A stretch of DNA of 5,770 nucleotides. It comes from Thermotogaceae bacterium. GTDB lineage: Bacteria; Thermotogota; Thermotogae; Thermotogales; Thermotogaceae. The translations under genes and the position numbers were made by a program. The stretch lies in assembly GCA_021161105.1 (NCBI GenBank), contig JAGHBG010000131.1, positions 1-5,770 of the forward strand, given 5' to 3'. How positions within the stretch are numbered: position 1 is the stretch's first letter; each line of letters starts with the position of its first letter. This document shows positions 1 through 5,663 of the stretch, one piece after another. The notes under the pieces are model-generated. The model was not told where the DNA came from. It worked only from the letters and a program-made list of their open reading frames with translations, and searched no databases.

Positions 1-1
1 A

Positions 2-724
2 ATAGGGGTTGCTAATGCATTTGGTGTTTCCCCTACTACGATCCTGGATTGGAATGATGATTTAAACCCTACTATGCTCAAAGTTGGACAAACACTCATT
101 ATTCCCATTCCTGATGGGTTTATATATAAAGTAAATAAAGGGGATAATATAAGTATAATAGCAAAAAGGTTCTTTACTCTTCCTGATCTTATAAAAAAAG
201 CGAATAGTCTTACCAGCGATTTAATATTTCCAGGGCAGGAGTTATTTATACCAAGTGAAATTATGGGACTTGCCTTTAATGATACAAAAACATTTATATG
301 GCCAGTATACGGTGAGATATCTTCCCCCTTTGGCTGGAGAATACACCCGATAACGAAGAAATGGTCTTTCCATACTGGTGTGGATATAGCTGCTCCGTTA
401 GGGACACCTGTTTTCGCAGCGGGATCAGGGATTGTAGAATATGCCGGGTGGTACAAGGGTTATGGTAACTTCATTTTGATAAATCATGGCAAGTATAAAA
501 CAGCTTACGGTCACCTTTCTAAGATAGATGTTTTTGTTGGGGAATATGTTAGAAAAGGAGAGTTAATAGGCAGGGTTGGAAATACAGGGATAAGCACAGG
601 GCCTCATGTTCATTTTGAGGTTCGCGTTAGTGACAAAACTGTTAATCCTATGGCATATCTTCCATCGCCTGGCCTTAAATACGTTTACAATGGTTCAATA
701 AAGTGGGTTGGCGGTGGGGAATGA
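2..724 (+). CDS. LysM-M23 family peptidoglycan endopeptidase (5' end outside window)
   Basis: This is the C-terminal 240 residues of a secreted or envelope-bound murein hydrolase. The frame is open from base 2, and the reading before the first internal ATG (base 74) is the body of a LysM domain. The true start is therefore upstream, and any signal peptide is not visible. In visible numbering, residues 1-37 are most of one LysM, 42-84 a second LysM (starting YKVNKGD and ending in Ile-Pro), and about 98-225 an M23 (LytM-type) metallopeptidase domain. The M23 zinc motif HxxxD is H124/D128 (FHTGVD), YGHL supplies H171, and HxH is H202/H204 (PHVHFE). By family knowledge H124, D128 and H204 bind zinc, while H171 and H202 are catalytic. 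All are intact, so an active endopeptidase cutting peptide cross-links is likely. The LysM domains bind glycan. The stop overlaps the next gene's ATG. Confidence 0.93.
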   Translation: MGVANAFGVSPTTILDWNDDLNPTMLKVGQTLIIPIPDGFIYKVNKGDNISIIAKRFFTLPDLIKKANSLTSDLIFPGQELFIPSEIMGLAFNDTKTFIWPVYGEISSPFGWRIHPITKKWSFHTGVDIAAPLGTPVFAAGSGIVEYAGWYKGYGNFILINHGKYKTAYGHLSKIDVFVGEYVRKGELIGRVGNTGISTGPHVHFEVRVSDKTVNPMAYLPSPGLKYVYNGSIKWVGGGE

Positions 725-1170
725 GAAAGGTTATTATGATAAGTGCCTGCCTTTTGGGGCTTCCCACCAGATATGATGGAAAATCGAAACCTGATGAAAA
801 GGTAATGAGATTTATAGAAAAAGAGAATGTAGTTGTAGTTCCTTTTTGCCCAGAGCAGCTTGGAGGATTGCCAACTCCACGTTTTTCTTCTGAAATTCAA
901 GGAGGGAAAGGTTGGCAAGAAGGAGCTCAAGTTTTAAATAAAAATGGAGAAGATGTAACCAGGAACTTTATCCTTGGTGCTGAAATATCTTTGAAAATAG
1001 CCTGGTTTTCAAAGCCGGAGCTCATAATTATGAAAGAAAGAAGCCCTTCTTGCGGAGTTAATTACGTGTATGATGGAGCATTCAGTAAGAAAGAAGTGCG
1101 GGGTATGGGGGTTGCTGCTTACTATCTTAAAAAAGCGGGGTACAATGTCATTTCTGAAGAAGACCTTTGA
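721..1170 (+). CDS. DUF523 family protein, TudS-like [4Fe-4S] desulfidase candidate
   Basis: This is a 149-residue protein of the DUF523 family, at the usual length for a stand-alone domain. Visible family motifs are SACLLG (residues 8-13), RYDG (17-20), PFCPEQLGGLPTPR (41-54) and KERSPSCG (105-112). The three conserved cysteines are C10, C43 and C111. In characterised DUF523 members (TudS, thiouracil desulfidase) three such cysteines hold a catalytic [4Fe-4S] cluster that removes sulfur from thiouracil. That chemistry is plausible here but inferred. The protein has no signal peptide and is expected in the cytoplasm. I start it at ATG 721, which gives the typical N-terminus just before the first beta strand. 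The in-frame GTG at 703 would add six atypical residues (GWRWG) inside the previous gene. ATG 721 overlaps the upstream stop as ATGA, suggesting translational coupling. The 3' end overlaps the convergent ABC gene by 23 bp. Confidence 0.9.
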   Translation: MRKVIMISACLLGLPTRYDGKSKPDEKVMRFIEKENVVVVPFCPEQLGGLPTPRFSSEIQGGKGWQEGAQVLNKNGEDVTRNFILGAEISLKIAWFSKPELIIMKERSPSCGVNYVYDGAFSKKEVRGMGVAAYYLKKAGYNVISEEDL

Positions 1171-1933
1171 CTATACTTTCTCTTATTCCAAAGACTCTAA
1201 GGATTTTGTACTCTCTCATGTTTTCAAGTTCATGTAGTTTGACTTGTTTTGTTTCTCCGTTTATACTCACTTCTGCAATTCTATTTCTTTGAACTTCTTC
1301 CATAGGCCTGTCACAGATCAGTTTTCCATTTCCTATAACAAAAACCCGCGTTGCAATTTTAGCGAGATCTTCCTCATCGTGAGAGGAAACTATGACAATT
1401 TTTCCTTGATTTGAGAGAGTTTTAATGAGATTCAAAATGAAAGCTATAGTTTCTCTGTCAAGGCCACTTGCTGGTTCATCCATAACAACAACATCTGGAT
1501 TTCTCATCATGGCTGTGGCTATAGAAAGTCTTTGTTTCATACCCTTTGAAAGTTTCAGCACAGGTTTTTTACCATCTTTTAGATCAAATTCTCTTTTTAA
1601 TTTTTCCAGATCCCCCTTAAAAGAATAAAGATGCGCAAAGAAATTCAAATTCTCGTTCAAAGAGAGTTCATTTACGAGTATAGGAATTTCCGGTATATAA
1701 GAGACCCTTTCTCTCATGTATTTTGGAAATTTTCCTACATCTACTCCATTAAAAAAGATTTTCCCAGAGGTTGGTTTATATACAGTTGCTATTAACTTTA
1801 GTAAAGTACTTTTACCAGTAGCATTGGCACCAAGAAGCAAAACAACTTCACCACTACTGACTTGAAAATCTATGTCTTTAAGGATCCATCTTTTCTGAAA
1901 TTTCTTTCCAAGTTTTTCAACCTTTAGCTCCAT
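1148..1933 (-). CDS. ABC transporter ATP-binding protein (ABC-2 / CcmA-like type)
   Basis: This is a 261-residue single nucleotide-binding domain of the kind that powers two-component ABC-2-type exporters. Motifs run in order: Walker A GANATGKST (35-43), Q-loop region around 82, signature LSKGM (128-132, the common variant of LSGGQ in drug/export ATPases), Walker B VVVMDE (148-153), D-loop SGLD (156-159) and switch H185 (SSHD). The Q-loop position carries Glu (E82, in YIPE) instead of the usual Gln. The last 60 residues are an accessory C-terminal segment. The start is ATG 1933, with a GGAGA Shine-Dalgarno 7 nt upstream, and it overlaps the stop of the HEAT gene by 10 bp, so it is the last gene of the rad50 operon. 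No permease is in the window, and the next gene is convergent, so any membrane partner is encoded elsewhere. The substrate cannot be told. Confidence 0.92.
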   Translation of the reverse strand: MELKVEKLGKKFQKRWILKDIDFQVSSGEVVLLLGANATGKSTLLKLIATVYKPTSGKIFFNGVDVGKFPKYMRERVSYIPEIPILVNELSLNENLNFFAHLYSFKGDLEKLKREFDLKDGKKPVLKLSKGMKQRLSIATAMMRNPDVVVMDEPASGLDRETIAFILNLIKTLSNQGKIVIVSSHDEEDLAKIATRVFVIGNGKLICDRPMEEVQRNRIAEVSINGETKQVKLHELENMREYKILRVFGIRESIVKGLLQK

Positions 1934-2562
1934 TCCAATCTCTCCATTTCTTTTATTATATCTTTTCCTATTCTTGTCATATAGGTTGGATTTCTACCAA
2001 TTAGATTTTTCATAGCTCTTAAAATGTATTCCTTTATTTCTCCTTCAAACTCTTCTCTAAAGTAAGCCTTTTTCAATATCTCTATTGATCTTGGGTGATC
2101 AATGTAGGAAAGAACCATTGCTACTAAATCTCCATACCTTGTTCTGTCTCCGTCTTCTAAAAGCAAATATTCTAAAATATTGAGAAGTTTGACTCCTTCT
2201 CCAATTTTTGCTAAAGCCTCGTATATTATAATGATAGCCTCTTCAATAGTAAATTTTGACAACAGGGAATAGAATATATCCTTTGCTCTTTTTTCTTTGA
2301 AATCTCCAAGAAGGTCAACTATATAAAGAACCGTTATATCATCTTCCTCTATACCTTCTTCCCATAATTTCTTAAGTTCCTCATAAAGAGCTTCTTTGGC
2401 TGGTTCACCTAATCTAAACAAAGCTTCCGCAGCTATTTCTCTTACTTCGGAATCTTCATCGTACAACAGCTTTATCAAAACAGGAATGGCATCTTTTCCT
2501 TTTTCTTCTACAATTCTTTTTATTAACTGCTCTTTCTTTTCCATTTGTTCGTTTTCGCTCAA
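1924..2562 (-). CDS. HEAT-repeat protein of unknown function, TTG start
   Basis: This is a 212-residue, highly helical, acidic protein. The clearest HEAT repeat is residues 25-52 (AIPVLIKLLYDEDSEVREIA and on), with the typical paired helices and the D..VR turn (D37, V40, R41). Weaker helical pairs follow at roughly 53-80, 82-112, 116-150 and 154-200, so most of the protein is probably one curved alpha-solenoid. There is no catalytic motif, signal peptide or membrane segment. Such proteins usually act as docking or scaffold subunits. The start is TTG at 2560-2562: a GAGGGAG Shine-Dalgarno lies just upstream at a workable distance, while the in-frame ATG at 2542-2544 has none. It sits 26 bp after rad50 and overlaps the ABC ATPase gene by 10 bp, so the three are co-transcribed. 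A role with either neighbour is inference from position only. Confidence 0.85.
   Translation of the reverse strand: MSENEQMEKKEQLIKRIVEEKGKDAIPVLIKLLYDEDSEVREIAAEALFRLGEPAKEALYEELKKLWEEGIEEDDITVLYIVDLLGDFKEKRAKDIFYSLLSKFTIEEAIIIIYEALAKIGEGVKLLNILEYLLLEDGDRTRYGDLVAMVLSYIDHPRSIEILKKAYFREEFEGEIKEYILRAMKNLIGRNPTYMTRIGKDIIKEMERLEWS
1939..1945 (-). promoter_or_regulatory. Shine-Dalgarno site of the ABC ATPase gene, inside the HEAT gene
   Basis: The - strand reads GGAGAGA, 5 nt before ATG 1933, or 7 nt when counted from the GGAGA core. It lies within the last codons of the HEAT-repeat gene, fitting coupled translation across the 10-bp overlap. Confidence 0.6.
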
Positions 2563-2565
2563 TAA

Positions 2566-2573
2566 TCTCCCTC
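2566..2573 (-). promoter_or_regulatory. Shine-Dalgarno site supporting a TTG start for the HEAT-repeat gene
   Basis: On the - strand GAGGGAGA is followed by TTA and the TTG at 2562. The spacing is about 4-7 nt, depending on which bases pair with 16S rRNA. No comparable site precedes the in-frame ATG six codons later, so this site decides the start in favour of TTG. Confidence 0.65.
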
Positions 2574-2588
2574 TTTTCTTATGTGATA

Positions 2589-5150
2589 TTAGTTTGAAAT
2601 TGCAATTTCTGACTCCATTACTCCGTTTTCCATTCTTAGTACATTAGCGAATCTTGATGAAAGATCTTCAAAGTGCGTTATGAATATTATAACTCTTCCT
2701 AAATTTTCATATCTTCTGAGTATCTCAACTATCTTTTCTCTGTTGTGAGCATCTAATGCGGAAAAACCTTCATCTATAAAAAGCGCTCCAACATTGCCTA
2801 CAAAGCTTTCGGATACAGCTATTGCCAGAGCTAAAGATACCAGAGTTTTTTCACCACCAGATAAAGCTTCCGGCGGGAGTTCCTCACCGTTTCTGTCGTT
2901 CCTCTTTATTATCAATTCGTCATTTTCACTGAGAATAAATTGAAATATTCCATCAGTTAAATTTATAAGTTCAACATTTGCTATGTCTAAAATAGACTTT
3001 AATTTCAGCTTGAAGAAATAATCACCAAAATTGGAGTCGCTGAGTAGATACATTATCCTGTTCACTACTTCTTTTTTTCTGCTGATTTCCTCCCATTTCT
3101 TTTCGAGAGTTTTTATTCTTTCCTTCAAATGTCTGACATTTTTTATAACATTGTCAATCTTTCCAATTTCCTGGTTTATATTCTCAAGGTTTCTGTGGAT
3201 ACCTTCCTTCTGTGATTTGAGATTTTTAAGTTTTTTGTACATTTCATCAATGTCTTTATCTACATTTTTTAGCCTTTCTTCAATACTTTCAATCTGGGCT
3301 CTTATACGTTCCAGTTCTTTTTGGTAACCTTTCTTCCCAAAATTAAGATATTCTTCTACTTCCTCCATTTTTATACCAGATTTTTCAAGCTCTTTCGTGA
3401 CACGCTCTTTTTGTTCGCTCAATGTTTTTTCGCTTTCGGATATTTCATTTTTGAGCGTATCGATTTTTTCCTGAGACCTTTCTATATCTTTTTCTATTAA
3501 CTTTAAATTGTTCTCCAAATCCTTGTAAGATTTCCATGTCTTCTCGTAATCTTTTCTCTTGCTTTTAAGTTCTTGCTCCACCTTTTTCAAGTCACTTTCG
3601 ATTTTAGTATAATACCCTGCGCTTTTTAGAAATCTAACAAGTTCATTTTTCCTCTCAACAAGTTGTTTATATTTGTCATTTTTTTCTTTTAAAATATCGC
3701 TAATTTCCATTAATTTTTCTTTCCTGCCATTCAAATTTTCACTTTTTCTGGCAACTCTTTCATTTAATTTCTCATACATTTCAAGAATTTTTTGATACCT
3801 TCCTTTATCAAAGAGAAACGTATCTTTTTTATTGCTTTTATAAAATGTGCCTCCACACACAGGACATATGTCACCATCTTCTAAACTTTCGGAAATTCTA
3901 AATGCCATCCATTCCAGTTCCAGTTTTTCCAGTTCTTCTTTTTCCTTTAAAAGCCTGTCCGCTTTTTCTTTTAAGTCAATCAGTTCTTTTTCAAGGTTGG
4001 AAATATTCGAAAGCAGTTTCTTTCTCTCATTTTCATAATATTCTTTTTCTTGCTTAATGTCTGTTAACCTAGATTGAATGATTTTTAATTCATTAACTGC
4101 CTCTCTTGTGCTCTCTATAATGTCTTGCATTTTTTTCTGTTTGTTTTCTAAAAGCTCTAATCCTTTTTCCAGTGTGGTTAACATTTCTTCTTTCTTTTTT
4201 AAATCATAAGTGATTAAATTTATTTCCCGCGTAAAATTATCCACATCTTTCTTGAGTTTAATCAATTGTTGTCTTTTTCTTTGAACATTTTCTTCTACTT
4301 CTCTGGTAAGGTCGATAAGTGGTTTTAATTTTTCAACTACTTCGGCTCTCCTTTCTTTTTCTGCTAATTTGAGAATATCACTTTCCCTTTTCTTGTACTC
4401 TTTTAGCTTTTCTTTTTCTCCATACAGAAACTCATAATTGTTCAGTTTGGTGATCGTTTCATCTAATTTTAGAATTTCTTCAAGCAATTTCGTTCTTTTC
4501 TCGTACAAATCTTTTCGTCTTCTTCTTAACTCTTCTTCCGTTCCTTTTTCTGCCAGATCTTTTTTTAATTCTTGTATGAGTTTTTCTACGCCCTGAGAGT
4601 TTAAATCTTTCAAGTAATTGTTTAATTTATCTTTCAAGTTTTGTTTCATCTCATCAAATCCACTCATTTTCATTATCAGGTTTCTGACTCCTTTTTTAAA
4701 CTCATTTGCAAGTTTGTCTATCTCACCCTGGGCTATCAGAAAGGTTCTTAAAAATGTATCCCGATCTATTCTCAGAATTTGCTCGATTTTTTTGTTTACG
4801 CTTGCCGGGGATGATGCCAATCTTTTCCTGTTTCCATCACGAAAAACTTCGTACAGTGCAGCAATTGATGCACCTTTTTCTGAGATTTCTCTTATGACTT
4901 CATAAATCTTTTCATCTCTTTTAAATTTGAAGCGCAGTATAGCTCTATCAGCTCCATTCCTTATATATGCTTTAACCAAACGAGCATCATGCCGAATTCC
5001 CCTTCCATAGAGGGAGAAAAGTAGCGCCTCAAAAAAGGAGCTTTTCCCCGAGCCATTTCTTCCAACCATTACATATACTCCTGGATTGAAATCGAATTTT
5101 AATTCTCTTATCCCTAAAAAGTCCTTTATTTCAATACTAACAGGCGTCAT
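2589..5150 (-). CDS. Rad50/SbcC-type DNA repair ATPase
   Basis: This is an 853-residue SMC-like ATPase, complete at both ends. The N-terminal half-domain has Walker A GRNGSGKS (30-37) and Q-loop Q141 (LIAQGEID). A long Lys/Glu-rich coiled coil spans about 160-425 and returns over about 440-720. The apex carries the zinc hook CPVCGG (C429, C432), where two molecules join through one zinc. The C-terminal half-domain has signature LSGGE (763-767), Walker B ending in D793-E794 (FIDEG), D-loop SALD (797-800) and switch H826 (ITH). In family terms it pairs with the Mre11/SbcD nuclease to process DNA ends, hairpins and protein-blocked breaks. The length is close to the short Thermotoga-type Rad50 and well below the roughly 1,050 residues of E. 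coli SbcC. ATG 5150 has a very strong Shine-Dalgarno 7 nt upstream. It is first in an operon with a HEAT protein and an ABC ATPase. No mre11/sbcD gene is visible. Confidence 0.96.
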   Translation of the reverse strand: MTPVSIEIKDFLGIRELKFDFNPGVYVMVGRNGSGKSSFFEALLFSLYGRGIRHDARLVKAYIRNGADRAILRFKFKRDEKIYEVIREISEKGASIAALYEVFRDGNRKRLASSPASVNKKIEQILRIDRDTFLRTFLIAQGEIDKLANEFKKGVRNLIMKMSGFDEMKQNLKDKLNNYLKDLNSQGVEKLIQELKKDLAEKGTEEELRRRRKDLYEKRTKLLEEILKLDETITKLNNYEFLYGEKEKLKEYKKRESDILKLAEKERRAEVVEKLKPLIDLTREVEENVQRKRQQLIKLKKDVDNFTREINLITYDLKKKEEMLTTLEKGLELLENKQKKMQDIIESTREAVNELKIIQSRLTDIKQEKEYYENERKKLLSNISNLEKELIDLKEKADRLLKEKEELEKLELEWMAFRISESLEDGDICPVCGGTFYKSNKKDTFLFDKGRYQKILEMYEKLNERVARKSENLNGRKEKLMEISDILKEKNDKYKQLVERKNELVRFLKSAGYYTKIESDLKKVEQELKSKRKDYEKTWKSYKDLENNLKLIEKDIERSQEKIDTLKNEISESEKTLSEQKERVTKELEKSGIKMEEVEEYLNFGKKGYQKELERIRAQIESIEERLKNVDKDIDEMYKKLKNLKSQKEGIHRNLENINQEIGKIDNVIKNVRHLKERIKTLEKKWEEISRKKEVVNRIMYLLSDSNFGDYFFKLKLKSILDIANVELINLTDGIFQFILSENDELIIKRNDRNGEELPPEALSGGEKTLVSLALAIAVSESFVGNVGALFIDEGFSALDAHNREKIVEILRRYENLGRVIIFITHFEDLSSRFANVLRMENGVMESEIAISN

Positions 5151-5157
5151 TACAGGT

Positions 5158-5165
5158 CCTCCTCT
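5158..5165 (-). promoter_or_regulatory. Strong Shine-Dalgarno site of the Rad50/SbcC gene
   Basis: On the - strand the sequence reads AGAGGAGG, followed by 7 nt and ATG 5150. This near-consensus site fixes the start of the Rad50 gene and predicts efficient initiation. Confidence 0.85.
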
Positions 5166-5192
5166 TATACGTTTCAGATGGTGCTAAAAAGA

Positions 5193-5263
5193 ATTTTAAC
5201 ACACACATTTTTAGGTGAATCTCCCGTGATCTTGTATTGTATTCGCCAGTGCCTGAAGGCAAA
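5193..5263 (-). promoter_or_regulatory. Two weak promoter candidates for the rad50 operon
   Basis: Candidate 1 on the - strand has TTTGCC (5263-5258), a 16-bp spacer and TACAAT (5241-5236), giving a leader of about 80 nt. Candidate 2 has TTCACC (5219-5214), a 15-bp spacer and TAAAAT (5198-5193), giving a leader of about 36 nt. Neither is close to consensus at both boxes. A 12-nt near-palindrome TGCCTGAAGGCA (5250-5261) overlaps the -35 box of candidate 1 and could be an operator. All of this is by eye. An operon promoter is expected somewhere here because no gene precedes rad50 closely on this strand. Confidence 0.3.
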
Positions 5264-5349
5264 GATCAATATAAATTTTTTCTTTTCTTGTTTTTCTAAT
5301 CTTACCCCCTATTCTCTTCTTTCATGTATCGCACCATGGAGGTTATTAC

Positions 5350-5445
5350 ATGTACAAGTTAATCATAAAAAGACACCTGACAAGGAGATACTTACCACCA
5401 AAGAGCAGGAGATATAATAGCCCATCATGCACTTCCCTCAGTTGA
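5350..5445 (+). CDS. Possible 31-residue basic small ORF
   Basis: ATG 5350 is preceded by GGAGG at 5338-5342, with an ideal 7-nt spacing. The frame encodes 31 residues, strongly basic in its first two thirds (for example IIKRHLTRRY), and ends at TGA 5443-5445. A 12-bp hairpin followed by T-rich sequence begins four bases after the stop, giving the layout of a tiny gene with a terminator-like end. No homologue is recognised, upstream promoter boxes are poor, and the Shine-Dalgarno match alone can arise by chance. Low confidence. Confidence 0.2.
   Translation: MYKLIIKRHLTRRYLPPKSRRYNSPSCTSLS
5413..5418 (+). promoter_or_regulatory. Perfect TATAAT box, candidate -10 upstream of the hairpin
   Basis: TATAAT stands about 30 bp upstream of the 12-bp hairpin, so a start near 5425 would put the hairpin close to the 5' end of the RNA. 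The -35 region is poor: TTACCA at 5392-5397 with only a 15-bp spacer. In AT-rich DNA such a hexamer is common, so this is a weak call. Confidence 0.2.
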
Positions 5446-5448
5446 TGA

Positions 5449-5494
5449 TCCCTCCTCGTGTTATTGACCTCATTGGCTTTAGCATGAGGAGGGA
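5449..5494. repeat. 12-bp hairpin with CCCTCCTC/GAGGAGGG arms
   Basis: TCCCTCCTCGTG (5449-5460) faces CATGAGGAGGGA (5483-5494). This gives 11 Watson-Crick pairs plus one G-T wobble around a 22-nt loop. One arm has the anti-Shine-Dalgarno core CCTCC and the other the GGAGG core. On the + strand the stem is followed by T-rich sequence (GCTTATTCTTCTTTGC) but not by a clean T-run, so it is terminator-like at best. Confidence 0.6.
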
Positions 5495-5584
5495 GCTTAT
5501 TCTTCTTTGCTCTTTTAATACTACCCTCCCCTTCCTTATTTCAAAGTTTTTTCTTATTTTACCCTTTTCCCTTCCTCAATTTGT

Positions 5585-5663
5585 GATAGTCTACTACTGG
5601 GTGTTTGTTCACTCTTTATCGCCTCCTTTTGGGATGTATGAGTAGGTTGGTAGTGGGACTATC
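5585..5663. repeat. Inverted repeat with small bulge (GATAGTC...ACTAC arms)
   Basis: GATAGTCTACTAC (5585-5597) is the inverted counterpart of GTAGTGGGACTATC (5650-5663). Seven and five base pairs are separated by a 1-versus-2-nt internal bulge, around a 52-nt loop. The first arm of the 14-bp repeat at 5621-5634 lies inside this loop. Confidence 0.5.

Noticed and set aside
703..720. GTG at 703 as an upstream start of the DUF523 gene
   Set aside because: It would add a Trp/Gly-rich hexapeptide lying entirely inside the M23 gene and has no ribosome site. ATG 721 gives the family-typical N-terminus and the ATGA coupling.
74..724. ATG 74 as the real start of the LysM-M23 gene
   Set aside because: The frame is open to the left edge and the 24 residues before this Met are clearly the first half of a LysM domain.
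685..930. 81-codon - strand frame over the M23-DUF523 junction
   Set aside because: It lies antisense to two well-supported genes and has no family resemblance.
3031..4905. Several Ser/Phe-rich + strand frames inside the Rad50 gene
   Set aside because: They are antisense shadows of the Lys/Glu-rich coiled coil, whose codons read as Phe/Leu/Ser on the other strand.
5165..5170. TATAAG as the -10 box for rad50
   Set aside because: It directly abuts the Shine-Dalgarno site, so transcription would begin within or after it.
5250..5280. TGCCTGAAGGCA plus downstream T-run as an intrinsic terminator on the + strand
   Set aside because: The stem is at most 4-5 bp and the T-run begins about 14 bases later, so the geometry is wrong.
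5178..5417. 79-codon + strand frame running divergent to rad50
   Set aside because: It has no ribosome site and overlaps the expected promoter and leader of rad50. Its make-up is random-looking, with no domain recognised.
5609..5640. YIPKGGDKE as a fragment of a group II intron reverse transcriptase
   Set aside because: The string loosely resembles a motif in such enzymes, but a stop follows at once and the residues before it do not fit. The match is too short to support.
5427..5645. 72-codon + strand frame encoding a hydrophobic protein
   Set aside because: It has no Shine-Dalgarno, its composition is what an antisense reading of a purine-rich strand gives, and it crosses both long-range repeats. 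I cannot support it as a gene.
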